A stretch of 64,000 nt of DNA from VXPQ01 sp965223485 (GCA_965223485.1 OZ244993.1:62001-126000), one strand, 5' to 3'; shown: positions 54,748 through 63,611, counted from the first letter of the stretch. Made by a program: numbers and translations. Notes: generated from the letters alone by a model not told the origin.

Positions 54748-56343
54748 TCACCCCACATCTCCTGTTGAATACTCCCCATCCACAAGGCGCCGGACGCCGC
54801 GCTCGTTACGGTCGCGCAGTTCCGGGGGCAATGCGGACGAGGGAAAATCCTGCCAGGCCGCGGGCCGCACGAACCGTTGAATGGCGGTGTCGCCCACAGC
54901 CCCTGTGCGTATGTCGGTCGTGGCCGGATAGGGGCCGCCATGGTGCATGGCCGGGCATACTTCCACGCCCGTCGGGAATCCGTTGAAAATGAACCGGCCC
55001 GCCTTGCGCCGCAATGCACGAACGAGGCCGTCATGCCGGGCAATATCTTCCTCATCGCCGTGGATCGCCGCGGTGAGTTGCCCTTTCAGTCTGTGGGCAA
55101 CCTGCTCGAGCTCAGCAGTATCCCGGGCAACCACGACAAGGCTCGACGGCCCGAACACTTCTTCGGACAGCATATCGTTCGCCAGGAAGGTCTGCACATC
55201 CGTGCGGAAGAGTGCTCCTCCGCCCTCCGTGCGCGCGGGATCCGCCTCCTTTTCCGAAGCCGCCACGCGCTGGACTCCTTGCGCAGCAGCCAACCGGTCG
55301 GCGCCGGCGCAGAACCGGTCGCGTATGCCCCGGTGGAGCATCGACGCCGGTTCGGCCCGGCGGATGTGCTCACCCAAGGCCCGCAGGAAGGTTTCCATCG
55401 CTTCCCCGGCGACCCCGAACACCAGTCCAGGATTCGTGCAGAACTGCCCGACCCCCAGCAGGATCGACCCCGCCAGTTTTTCGGCAAGGGCCTCTGCCCC
55501 GTTCTCCAACGCGGAAGGCAGAATGAACACCGGATTGACGCTCCCCATCTCGGCGTACACCGGAATCGGTATGGGACGCGCCGCCGCCGCATCGAAAAGC
55601 GCGCGTCCTCCCTGGAGCGATCCGGTGAAGCCCACCGCCTGCACCAGCGGGCGCCGCACCAGCCCGAGTCCGACCTCGTAGCCTTGTCCATGCAATAGTG
55701 AAAACACGCCGGCGGGCATCTTTCCGGCCTCGGCGGCCCGGAGGATAGCCCGGGCCACCAGCTCGGACGTGCCGGGATGCGCCGGATGCGCCTTGCAGAT
55801 TACCGGGCAACCTGCGGCCAGCGCAGAAGCGGTGTCGCCCCCCGCCACCGAATAGGCCAGCGGAAAGTTGCTGGCCCCGAATACGGCCACCGGCCCGAGG
55901 GGCACGTACATGCGGCGCAGGTCGGGTTTGGGATGAGGCGTACGATCCGGCACAGCACGGTCGATGCGGGCGTCCACCCACGATCCTTCCCGCACGACGG
56001 CGGCAAAGAGCCGCAACTGATACACGGTGCGGCCTCGTTCTCCCCGGATCCGGCCCTCCGGAAGCCCCGTTTCCCGGTGGGCGCGTTCGACCAGTGTGTC
56101 GCCGAGACCCTCGATCTCCGCTGCAATACGCTCCAGAAAAACCGCCCGGTGGGCGGGTTCGGTGGCCGCATAGGCGTCGAAAGCGGCCTCGGCGGCTTCG
56201 GCGGCAGCGTCGATGTCGGCAGAGGAAGCCTCGCAAAACACGGGATCAAGGCCAGCACTCTGTACCGGATCCCAGGCGCGGAAGCCTTCTGTATTCTCGC
56301 CGTTCGTCCAGCCTGCAATAAGATGTTTACCGGAAAGAGTCAT
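54748..56343 (-). CDS. Aldehyde dehydrogenase, alpha-ketoglutaric semialdehyde dehydrogenase-like
   Basis: 531 aa. ALDH features: VAVFGASNFPLAYSVAGGDT, PVICKAHPAHPGTSELVARA, VGFTGSLQGGRALFD, catalytic Glu in YAEMGSVNPVFIL and catalytic Cys in GVGQFCTNPGLVF. The sequence pattern (IAGWTNGENTEGFRAWDPVQ, NDMLSEEVFGPSSLVVVARD, FPTGVEVCPAMHHGGPYPAT) matches the long NADP-type group that oxidises 2,5-dioxopentanoate in pentose, glucarate or hydroxyproline breakdown. No other genes of those pathways are adjacent. Its 3' end is the right copy of the 30-bp repeat. Confidence 0.9.
   Translation of the reverse strand: MTLSGKHLIAGWTNGENTEGFRAWDPVQSAGLDPVFCEASSADIDAAAEAAEAAFDAYAATEPAHRAVFLERIAAEIEGLGDTLVERAHRETGLPEGRIRGERGRTVYQLRLFAAVVREGSWVDARIDRAVPDRTPHPKPDLRRMYVPLGPVAVFGASNFPLAYSVAGGDTASALAAGCPVICKAHPAHPGTSELVARAILRAAEAGKMPAGVFSLLHGQGYEVGLGLVRRPLVQAVGFTGSLQGGRALFDAAAARPIPIPVYAEMGSVNPVFILPSALENGAEALAEKLAGSILLGVGQFCTNPGLVFGVAGEAMETFLRALGEHIRRAEPASMLHRGIRDRFCAGADRLAAAQGVQRVAASEKEADPARTEGGGALFRTDVQTFLANDMLSEEVFGPSSLVVVARDTAELEQVAHRLKGQLTAAIHGDEEDIARHDGLVRALRRKAGRFIFNGFPTGVEVCPAMHHGGPYPATTDIRTGAVGDTAIQRFVRPAAWQDFPSSALPPELRDRNERGVRRLVDGEYSTGDVG
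54750..54779. repeat. 30-bp direct repeat, right copy, at the aldehyde dehydrogenase 3' end
   Basis: One mismatch in 30 bp to 53878-53907, 872 bp away. It includes the stop codon and the last ten codons of the aldehyde dehydrogenase gene. Confidence 0.8.
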
Positions 56344-56453
56344 GGTGGAGGCAATTTTTCTGCGTATCTAATCAGAGGAGATGGGAAGACTACCGGCAAA
56401 CGGAGGGGTCCGTAAAAGCTGGGCAATCTTATATAATGTACTATTGCGTTAGG

Positions 56454-56566
56454 TCATGCCGCCCTGATCAGCGATTTTCGTTTGTAGAATACGTGGTCGG
56501 AGGTGCGACTGTCAAGCGCTTGGCAAGGATGTTCCTCGTTGAAATAGCGCAGGTAGTTAACGATGG
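56454..56566 (-). mobile_element. IS3-type transposase C-terminal remnant (left of the R-M island)
   Basis: On the minus strand the frame reads NYLRYFNEEHPCQALDSRTS then DHVFYKRKSLIRAA and a stop. This matches the end of IS3-family integrase-core transposases (YxRFYNxExPHQALGxRTPxEVF), including the last acidic residue region. Only about 35 residues remain, with no start, no other catalytic residues and no visible terminal inverted repeats. A related fragment in the same orientation lies at 59712-59806. Confidence 0.8.
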
Positions 56567-56628
56567 ACGGCATCCCGTAAACTGCGTAAGTGGTCATTCG
56601 TACACAGTTAAGCGGACACGCCCCACGA

Positions 56629-58830
56629 TTAGCGAATATCTTTGACAGCGCTTGCATCGTAGACGCTTCGTCGGGGAACAACCCCGGCTGGAGTAATCTT
56701 CACTCGAGTTGAAGGGGTCTTCATAATTTCGTCATGTAGCGACGAAAGGCGCTCCAGGATATCCTCGTAGGCAAGAGATTGCCCCCCTGTATTGATAAGC
56801 ATCTGCGCTGCTGCAATGACAAACCTGTCGCTACGCGATATCGAAATATTGAATGCTGCGAGTTTGGTCGCGAGATGCTCAGACTGATCGATCGGCGAGC
56901 AAGTGAGTTTCTTGCCCAGGGTCAACGTCTCGCGCTTCCTGCAAACGAGAATCGCGTCCAGACTGATAGGATCCTTCGTGGCCGACTTCGAACTCGATGC
57001 TCGAAATTCTGCGTGGACGGGATAAGAAGCAACAACGACAAGACCAGCGTCTTTGATCGCCTGATAGATCGAAGCCCAGCCATCGGCCCGTGAGTGATGG
57101 AAGCTGAAAGTAAGCACTCCGTATGGTTTGAGGACACGATGACACTCGGAAAAGACACGAGCAAGTTGTCGAGAGAAGGATTGCGGATCTCTGTGCTGTA
57201 CTTCTCCCTGGTCAGAGCAATCCGGGCGATCCATCCATGGGTATCGGTCGGCAAGAACTGGAGACAACCATGCGAAGAAAAAGTCGCTCAATTCGCTGTA
57301 GTGGACAAAATCGAAGTACGGAGGATCAGTGACTACTGCGTCGACGGACCCGTCGGGGATGGGCAGCGATGCACTGTCGCCATTGAGGACCATAACGGAA
57401 TGGGGGGTTTCCTGAAGATCTGACCAATTGCTTACACACTTCGGATTGAGCGACGCGCTTGAGACAGACTTGCGCGTTCCGCAGCGTTGACCGAAAAGGT
57501 CGTGCTGAAGCTGAATCTCAAACGGAACGTCAAGGTAACGCTTTGCTCGCACGAGACGGGATTCAAATAGCGTGCAGAACGTACCGCTACTTTTGTTAGT
57601 GCCCCAAACCGAGTTTTCAAGCGGTGTTCGTTCCGGCTTAAGGATGTGGTGTGAGAACATATGGCGGACAGCACCGGTGCCTTCGCCTTTGTAACTGCAG
57701 AAAAGGTTATTGAACTCAAGGGTACTCGAGAACAAGCAGAGCATTTGTTCCTGTATGCACTTATCCTTGATCTCAAGGATTTTGCGTAATAGCATGCCTA
57801 GGCAAAGAAGCTGTCTGGCGTTAAAAAAATCTCTCCAATACAGATAGTTGTAGCCCCGTGCCTGGTTAGTATTATATCCGGGGCGAACTCGAAGAGTTGG
57901 AAGCGGCAGATTCTCTTCGCTGAGCCTGATCTCGGCTTCCGCATAGAGCACTTGGTCTTCCGGTCGCGCGGCAAGATAGATCTTCTCGCCATTCGGTCGC
58001 AGGGCTAACATCGCGTAGAGCCGGTGGCTCAGCGGTGTGCCATCGGTCGGCAGAAGCTCTCTGATTTTGTGCTTCAAGCCGTCCGGTGCAGTTACGTATT
58101 GTCCTTTGGCAGGACCAGCCTGCGGATTGAAATGATGTTCGCAGTACGGGCAGTCCAGAGATGTAAGATCGTATCGGCTCTCGATAACCTCCCAACAGTT
58201 TGGGCATATTACTTGTGCGCAAGGCTCTTTCTTTGGATAGGCGTTCTGCGCAAAAACGTAACGCGAGAAAAGAGGAATGACATCACCCCGACGCGTAGTA
58301 ACCGTCTTGCACCAGAAGTAGTATAGGACAGGGATCAATTCGCCGCTTTCAGGATCTCGGGTCTGATAGTAGTGCCGGATATCCGGTGCAACTTCCGCCT
58401 CGATCTTTGCGAAAGCATCACGAAGTTGTGCTTCTGGAACCTGTGTGAATGCTTGGCGCACAAGAAATGTACTTACCGGATTAATGTCACTACCTATAGC
58501 CCGCGCGCCTAGTTTGAGCGCCTCTCCAAGAGTTGTCCCGCTTCCCATGAAAGGATCAAGAACTACCTTGCCGGACAGATTGTGTCGGTCGTAAAAACGC
58601 TCCCAGATATCCGTGTTGCTCTCGGCGAGTGCACCTATAATAATGCCGCGAAAGACCGAACCCAATCGCCTTGCCCACCATTTGTGGATGTGATAGAGTG
58701 GACGGTTAATTTCCTTACGCCAGCTTTCCTGCTGGGCCAATTCGCTGATCTCGAGTACTGGAAATCCCGTTTCCAGCGCCGTCACACGGTCGTTGTTCTT
58801 TTTCCGGGGACTTGCGCGATGCTTGCCCAT
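56629..58830 (-). CDS. DNA methyltransferase of an R-M system, DUF1156-like, with embedded zinc ribbon
   Basis: 733 aa. An N-terminal INRPLYHIHKWWARRLGSVF (the DUF1156 HxWWARR signature, near residues 42-60) precedes the AdoMet motif I VLDPFMGSGTTLGEAL at 90-105. A CPNC...CPYC zinc ribbon lies at 209-230. The catalytic motif IV TDPPYFDF comes at 501-508, giving a circularly ordered motif I then motif IV enzyme with ~400 residues in between, likely the target-recognition region. C-terminal RVKITPAGVVPRRSVYDASA. Probably an N6-adenine or N4-cytosine methylase. It begins 3 bp after the nuclease stop. Base composition is visibly less GC-rich than flanking genes. Confidence 0.85.
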   Translation of the reverse strand: MGKHRASPRKKNNDRVTALETGFPVLEISELAQQESWRKEINRPLYHIHKWWARRLGSVFRGIIIGALAESNTDIWERFYDRHNLSGKVVLDPFMGSGTTLGEALKLGARAIGSDINPVSTFLVRQAFTQVPEAQLRDAFAKIEAEVAPDIRHYYQTRDPESGELIPVLYYFWCKTVTTRRGDVIPLFSRYVFAQNAYPKKEPCAQVICPNCWEVIESRYDLTSLDCPYCEHHFNPQAGPAKGQYVTAPDGLKHKIRELLPTDGTPLSHRLYAMLALRPNGEKIYLAARPEDQVLYAEAEIRLSEENLPLPTLRVRPGYNTNQARGYNYLYWRDFFNARQLLCLGMLLRKILEIKDKCIQEQMLCLFSSTLEFNNLFCSYKGEGTGAVRHMFSHHILKPERTPLENSVWGTNKSSGTFCTLFESRLVRAKRYLDVPFEIQLQHDLFGQRCGTRKSVSSASLNPKCVSNWSDLQETPHSVMVLNGDSASLPIPDGSVDAVVTDPPYFDFVHYSELSDFFFAWLSPVLADRYPWMDRPDCSDQGEVQHRDPQSFSRQLARVFSECHRVLKPYGVLTFSFHHSRADGWASIYQAIKDAGLVVVASYPVHAEFRASSSKSATKDPISLDAILVCRKRETLTLGKKLTCSPIDQSEHLATKLAAFNISISRSDRFVIAAAQMLINTGGQSLAYEDILERLSSLHDEIMKTPSTRVKITPAGVVPRRSVYDASAVKDIR

Positions 58831-58833
58831 GCC

Positions 58834-59637
58834 TCAACCCCTATTAGTATTAGGTAACATGGACACTTCCTTGTCCACCTGATTCTCAAGCCGATAAGCG
58901 ATGAAGCGGTGTTCCATGCCTGCACGCGGATTGGGCACAAGCTCGGCTGTGAGCTCATTGGTCCGAAGATCGAATTTGTACGCCACGACGAGTTCTGCCG
59001 CTTCGGTTCGAGTAAGACCCCCCACCTTTCGAAAATTACCCGGAGCCTCCGTGTTTTCGGGAACGATAAGTGTCATAAGCCCGGTAGCACCTTCCGTAAG
59101 AGCAAAAGGCGTGGGAGCAACATACATCTTTCGATCACGGATCATGATATCACCGTAGGTGCCGAAGCCTTTCACATTCTTATTTTGGTGACTGTATTCG
59201 TGATCAGCATTGAGAAAATTTCCGTGGCAGATCACCAGATCCACGACAGGGTACTTGCGACGACCACTGCCGATATCTTCGTATGGATCGAGGTCAGCGG
59301 GGTAGCGTCCGAAAACGTAAAAAATGCTGCGACCGTTGTGAAAGCCGGTTGGCACTTGGCTGTTGGAATCATAGTTGCGTTCGCGACCAGGCCAAGCCAG
59401 CCCCTTGATTTCATAGCCCTCGGTATATTCGACGAGAGAAAAATCGGGGTAACTATTCCGACCGCCAGGCTCGAAGTGCAATTTAAGTTGCCTAAGACGA
59501 GCCTGAAACCAATTCTGGAAATGAAATTCCTTGTCTCTGGGGCTGACTGACTCGATAAGCTCGCCAGCGTTGACTGCTTGGACACACTGCTCGAAAACCG
59601 CGAAGCAAGTTGTCGATTTATTCATCGGATCTGGCAT
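58834..59637 (-). CDS. Putative PD-(D/E)XK restriction endonuclease partner of the methyltransferase
   Basis: 267 aa (start 59637; ATG 59625 also possible). A nuclease core is visible near residues 62-80: NSYPDFSLVEYTEGYEIKGL, that is PD, ten residues, then E-I-K (D65, E76, K78). The rest contains GYEIKGLAWPGRERNYDSNS, YPVVDLVICHGNF and a C-terminal EAPGNFRKVGGLTRTEAAEL. I recognise no named type II enzyme. The pairing with the methylase 3 bp downstream, the PD-EXK site and the lowered GC make a restriction-modification role the simplest reading. Confidence 0.7.
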   Translation of the reverse strand: MPDPMNKSTTCFAVFEQCVQAVNAGELIESVSPRDKEFHFQNWFQARLRQLKLHFEPGGRNSYPDFSLVEYTEGYEIKGLAWPGRERNYDSNSQVPTGFHNGRSIFYVFGRYPADLDPYEDIGSGRRKYPVVDLVICHGNFLNADHEYSHQNKNVKGFGTYGDIMIRDRKMYVAPTPFALTEGATGLMTLIVPENTEAPGNFRKVGGLTRTEAAELVVAYKFDLRTNELTAELVPNPRAGMEHRFIAYRLENQVDKEVSMLPNTNRG

Positions 59638-59711
59638 TCAGTCTGGATGCAAAGAAAAGATTTTAAACCTGGACAGTGCCTTAAGTGTCCCGTTGCGGTG
59701 ATTTTTTGAGA

Positions 59712-59806
59712 TCTGGCCAGTAGTCTTCGTTCGCAGAATACATCGTCGGGTCTGCGTTTGTCAAGCCATTGGCGAGGAGTTCTTTTTTGAAGTAGCCTAT
59801 AAGTCC
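59712..59806 (-). mobile_element. IS3-type transposase remnant (right of the R-M island)
   Basis: The minus strand reads RQWLDKRRPDDVFCERRLLA, alignable with the left remnant (CQALDSRTSDHVFYKRKSLI) and with IS3-family transposase ends. The upstream part is shifted by a frame (IGYFKKELLA in another frame), so it is clearly a degraded copy. Same orientation as the left fragment, about 3.3 kb from it. Confidence 0.7.
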
Positions 59807-59842
59807 AAAAAAATATCCCGCCTTCCATCTTCCGTCCCCCCC

Positions 59843-61465
59843 TCACCGAACCGGCACATCGTACTGCTCTTTCAGGCGCGCCAGTTCTTCCCGAAGGTAC
59901 GTGATCGTTTCGGTGTATGCGCGGTTGCCGTACACGTTGCGGAGTTCGTCCGGGTCGGCTTCGAGATCGAATAACTCCCACTGATCCAGCGTGTAGTAAT
60001 GGATCAGTTTGTGCCGGGCGGTGCGCACCCCTTCGTGCGGGTGGACGTGATGGGGCTGCGGAAATTCGTAGTAGTGGTAGTAGACGGATTCGCGCCAGTC
60101 TTCAGGGGTTTCTCCCTTGAGAAGCGGCACGAAGCTGCGACCCTGCATCGGCGAGGAGGGCTCCACGCCGGCCATATCCAGCAGGGTCTGCGCAAGATCG
60201 AGGTTCTGTACGAGAGCCTTGTTTTCGGACCCGGGCTGCACGATGCCGGGCCAGCGCACGATGAGCGGCGCCTTGAACGATTCCTCGTACATCCACCGCT
60301 TGTCGTACCACCCCTTCTCCCCGAGGAAGAACCCCTGGTCCGAGTTGTATACGACGATGGTGTTTTCGGCCAGGCCGGTCTCTTCGAGGTAATCCAGCAG
60401 GCGCCCGATGTTTTCGTCCATCGAATAAACGGTGCGGAGATAATCCTTAAGGTATCGCTGGTATTTCCAGCGAATCAGGTCGCGTTCCTGCAGGCCTCCC
60501 ACGCGATACCGCTCGTAGAACGTATCGTTCTTCGGGCCGTAGGCTGCCTCCCACGCAGCTCGCTGGGCCGGGGTAAAGCGGTCGATCCAATAGTATCCCT
60601 CGGCGACCTCGTCGAGATGTTCGGGGTTCAGGGGGAGTTTCAGGTCCCACCCCCAGCGCAGGTCCGTGGAAATTTCCATCTCCTGTAATACGGCAGGCGT
60701 CGAAAGGCCGGAATAATCATAGAACAGGGAGCGCGGCGCGGGGATTTCCACGTCGTCGTAGCGGTTCAGATGCGTCGGACCAGGCAGCCAGTTGCGGTGC
60801 GGAGCCTTGTGCTGGTACATCAGCATAAAAGGTTCGTCGGTATCCCGCCCGTTTTCGAGCCACTCAAGCGCCCGGTCCGTCACGATGTCGCTGACGTAGC
60901 CTTCATAGTTCGTATCCCCCTCCTGCGTTCGAAACGCCGGGTTGTAATAATCTCCCTGCCCGGGCAGCACTTCCCAGTAGTCGAACCCCCGGGGATTGCT
61001 CTTCAGATGCCACTTTCCGATAATGGCTGTCCGGTAGCCTCCCTGCTGGAGCATTTCCGGAAAAACAGGAATGGATGCTTCAAGGCTGTCATGCCGCGCA
61101 TTCGTTTCTACGCCGTTCAGGTGGCTGTGCAGGCCGGACAGAATGACCGCCCGGCTGGGCGCGCAAATCGAGTTCGTCACGAAGGCGTTCCGAAACAGCA
61201 TCCCCTCGTTCGCGAGGCGGTCGAGATTGGGGGTGGGATCGACGGCGGCAAGGCGGCCCCCATACGCGCCAAGCGCCTGCGTCGCATGATCGTCCGAAAA
61301 GATGAAGACGATATTGGGACGTTCGGCGGGCTGCGCCGAGACGGGCGAAACGACGACTGTTGCGCCGGCAAACATCCACAGGCACAAAAACCGGATCGGG
61401 ACGGGAATCCGGACGCATGAATGCAGGCACAGAATGGATGGACGTGTCAACGTAGGCAGTTTCAT
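59843..61465 (-). CDS. Exported sulfatase (arylsulfatase family)
   Basis: 540 aa with an N-terminal signal (RFLCLWMFAGATVVVSPVSA). The formylglycine-maturation motif is CAPSR in FVTNSICAPSRAVILSG, so activity would need an FGE enzyme encoded elsewhere. The metal site (NIVFIFSDDHATQALGAYGG), the GKWHLKSNPRGFDYW strand, and the C-terminal YNSDQGFFLGEKGWYDKRWM are intact. Length is normal. Such enzymes remove sulfate from algal or host glycans. The neighbour to the right is a phosphotriesterase remnant on the same strand; no polysaccharide-utilisation pair (SusCD) is adjacent. Confidence 0.95.
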   Translation of the reverse strand: MKLPTLTRPSILCLHSCVRIPVPIRFLCLWMFAGATVVVSPVSAQPAERPNIVFIFSDDHATQALGAYGGRLAAVDPTPNLDRLANEGMLFRNAFVTNSICAPSRAVILSGLHSHLNGVETNARHDSLEASIPVFPEMLQQGGYRTAIIGKWHLKSNPRGFDYWEVLPGQGDYYNPAFRTQEGDTNYEGYVSDIVTDRALEWLENGRDTDEPFMLMYQHKAPHRNWLPGPTHLNRYDDVEIPAPRSLFYDYSGLSTPAVLQEMEISTDLRWGWDLKLPLNPEHLDEVAEGYYWIDRFTPAQRAAWEAAYGPKNDTFYERYRVGGLQERDLIRWKYQRYLKDYLRTVYSMDENIGRLLDYLEETGLAENTIVVYNSDQGFFLGEKGWYDKRWMYEESFKAPLIVRWPGIVQPGSENKALVQNLDLAQTLLDMAGVEPSSPMQGRSFVPLLKGETPEDWRESVYYHYYEFPQPHHVHPHEGVRTARHKLIHYYTLDQWELFDLEADPDELRNVYGNRAYTETITYLREELARLKEQYDVPVR

Positions 61466-61652
61466 TGTACTGAACGGGATGTCCGATACTATGTAAGAAT
61501 CTCTCCGGGCGAGGCGAACGCCGAAGGGCGCCGCCGCCGGATCATAGCGGGCCGGTCGTTACGGAGTTACGCGCGGGGCCGCGTGTGGGGTTGCGTGTTT
61601 CTGGTCGGGTTACGTGTGGGACTATTCGTGGATTCACGCACTCCTCGTCGGG

Positions 61653-61991
61653 TCATGACGCAGAAGTCGTTTCCGGCTCCGAAAACGCGAACGCCCGTGC
61701 TGGATTGTTTGTCAGGAAGTCGTCGACCGCCGTATCGCTTACGCCGATTTCCCGCAAACGCGGGGCGAATCCTTTCAGAATGTAGGCAAATCCGGGGCCT
61801 TCGGCATGGCCCCAGGCGGGCCAGTAGGAACGGCGGGCCAAATCGCCTCCAAGAAGAATCTGGCGGCCATACCCGGCGTCGACAAGGTGGGCAATGGCCT
61901 CGGCCCGTTTCTCGGCTACTATTTGCTTGCTGTGAATACGCACAGGATATCCCGGGAAGCGGATCGAAAGGAAAGGTTGTGCGGGATACGA
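61653..61991 (-). pseudogene. C-terminal remnant of a phosphotriesterase-family enzyme
   Basis: About 110 residues, with a GTG at 61943 possible as a chance start. QIVAEKRAEAIAHLVDAGYG, RQILLGGDLARRSYWPAWGH and PRLREIGVSDTAVDDFLTNN followed by PARAFAF correspond to the last third of amidohydrolase-fold phosphotriesterases, including the metal-site Asp in GGD. The preceding two-thirds of the barrel, with the essential His residues, are absent: a stop lies just upstream. Therefore a broken gene, not a working enzyme. Confidence 0.75.
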
Positions 61992-62086
61992 CGGTCAGAT
62001 AATCGGTCTACGCGCTCATTGCGCGTCAATGGCTCCGTCGGTAGATTGGGACGATCCGCTTCATACCCAACCAGGCAACGCCAACC

Positions 62087-62230
62087 ATGGAAGATCTACT
62101 CACCGGCGCCGCTGGACTTACGGTTGTTTTCTTCATCTTTCTTGTTTTTCTGGCCATACTCTGGACCCTTCTTCCGTTTGCGATCTTTGGTATCAAGAAA
62201 CGGCTGGACAAACAAGTCAAGACCGGATAA
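62087..62230 (+). CDS. Small single-helix membrane protein
   Basis: 47 aa from ATG 62087: MEDLLTGAAGLTVVFFIFLV followed by FLAILWTLLPFAIFGIKKRL and DKQVKTG. One long membrane segment and a basic end. The TAA stop is followed in frame by 40 more open codons to a TAG at 62353 (IRIAQIKIGNKLVSYQKALY and a Pro/Glu-rich end), which read like a cytoplasmic tail. Either the protein was shortened by a stop, or the downstream codons are noise. It sits 166 bp before the oxidoreductase gene. No family assigned. Confidence 0.6.
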   Translation: MEDLLTGAAGLTVVFFIFLVFLAILWTLLPFAIFGIKKRLDKQVKTG

Positions 62231-62396
62231 ATCCGGATCGCGCAAATAAAGATCGGAAATAAACTGGTTTCATACCAGAAAGCCCTGTACGAATACATAA
62301 AGAATGCCGGAGATAACCAAGCGCCGGCGCCCCCTTTCGAAGAACCGGAATAGGGAAGACCGCCCCGGCTTTACTCTGTAAATCCTTCAACCTGCC

Positions 62397-63611
62397 ATGA
62401 CAGACACTACCCCCAAGGGATCCTCCATCACCTTGCTCGGCGCCGGTCTGATCGGCATGTTCTATGCGTTGGCCGTCAACGGTTGCCGGGGACGCGACCG
62501 CATCCGCAGCGTGTTTTCGCGCAGCGCGGAGCGGGCACAGACCTTCGCCGGAGAATGGGGTATCGGCCATCATACCGACGACCTGGAAACCGCCATCAGG
62601 CACCCCGAAACAGACATGGTGATCATCGGCCTGCCCAACCAGCTGCACGAGGAATGCGTCCGACTTGCGGCAGAGGCCGGCAAAGGCGTCCTGTGCACGA
62701 AACCGTTGGGCCGCACCGCCGCCGAGGCAAAGCGCATGCTGGCCATGGTCGAGGAAGCCGGGGTGTTTCACGGGTATCTCGAAGACCTGGTGTATACCCC
62801 CAAGACGCTCAAGGCTATCCGAAGCGTACAGGAAGGCGCGTTGGGAGACATTTTGTGGGTGCGGTCCCGCGAAACGCATCCGGGGCCGCACAGCGCCTGG
62901 TTCTGGGATATCGAACAGGCGGGCGGCGGAGCGCTGATCGACATGGGGTGCCACACGATCGAAATTGTCCGGAATTTCGTGGGTAAGAACAATCGTCCGG
63001 TGGAGGCCATGTGCTGGGCCGACACCCTCGTCCACCCGATCGACGCGGAGGATCACGGCGTGGCGCTCATCCGCTTCGAAAGCGGGGCGGTCGGGCAAAT
63101 CGAGGTAAGCTGGGCGTTCCGGGGCGGCATGGACCTGCGCGACGAGGTGGCCGGAACGGAGGGCACGATCTGGCTCAACCACTGGCTGCGCACCGGGTTC
63201 GAGATGTTTACCTCGGGCGAAACGGGCAGTTACGTGGCCGAGAAGATCGAATCGCCGAGCGGATGGCTGTTCCCGGTGGGCGACGAGCCGAAAGCGCTCG
63301 GCTACACGGACATGTTTCAGGACATGTTCGAGGCTGCGGAGGCGGGCCGGGAACCGATGGAAACTTTTTATGACGGATACGTAGTCAATGCGGTCCTCGA
63401 CGCCTGCTACAAATCGGCGAAATCGAGGCAATGGGAAGAGGTCGTGCTGGACGACTGGCGAGCGGAAAAACCGCATCCGAGGGTGGCGCCGACCGTACGC
63501 GAGGTGGACGGGCATGTCATCATCAAGGAAGAGGTTCTGCCCGACGGCACGACGCGCCGCATCCTGAAAAACAAGCAAACGGGACACGTTACGCAGGTAA
63601 CGCTCGATTGA
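62397..63611 (+). CDS. Gfo/Idh/MocA-family NAD(P)-dependent oxidoreductase
   Basis: 404 aa. The Rossmann start ITLLGAGLIGMFYALAVNGC, the lysine motif VLCTKPLGRTAAEAKRML (EKP-type, here TKP) and the substrate-side His region GALIDMGCHTIEIVRNFVG are present. Acts on sugars or inositols such as myo-inositol or glucose-6-derivatives in many Bacteroidota. The long C-terminus (HVIIKEEVLPDGTTRRILKN) exceeds the core family. The following sulfotransferase-like gene overlaps or abuts its stop, so the two are probably co-transcribed. Confidence 0.93.
   Translation: MTDTTPKGSSITLLGAGLIGMFYALAVNGCRGRDRIRSVFSRSAERAQTFAGEWGIGHHTDDLETAIRHPETDMVIIGLPNQLHEECVRLAAEAGKGVLCTKPLGRTAAEAKRMLAMVEEAGVFHGYLEDLVYTPKTLKAIRSVQEGALGDILWVRSRETHPGPHSAWFWDIEQAGGGALIDMGCHTIEIVRNFVGKNNRPVEAMCWADTLVHPIDAEDHGVALIRFESGAVGQIEVSWAFRGGMDLRDEVAGTEGTIWLNHWLRTGFEMFTSGETGSYVAEKIESPSGWLFPVGDEPKALGYTDMFQDMFEAAEAGREPMETFYDGYVVNAVLDACYKSAKSRQWEEVVLDDWRAEKPHPRVAPTVREVDGHVIIKEEVLPDGTTRRILKNKQTGHVTQVTLD

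Noticed and set aside
15420..59637. One large defence island joining McrBC and the R-M pair
   Set aside because: They are about 38 kb apart with ordinary housekeeping genes between, so they are separate acquisitions.
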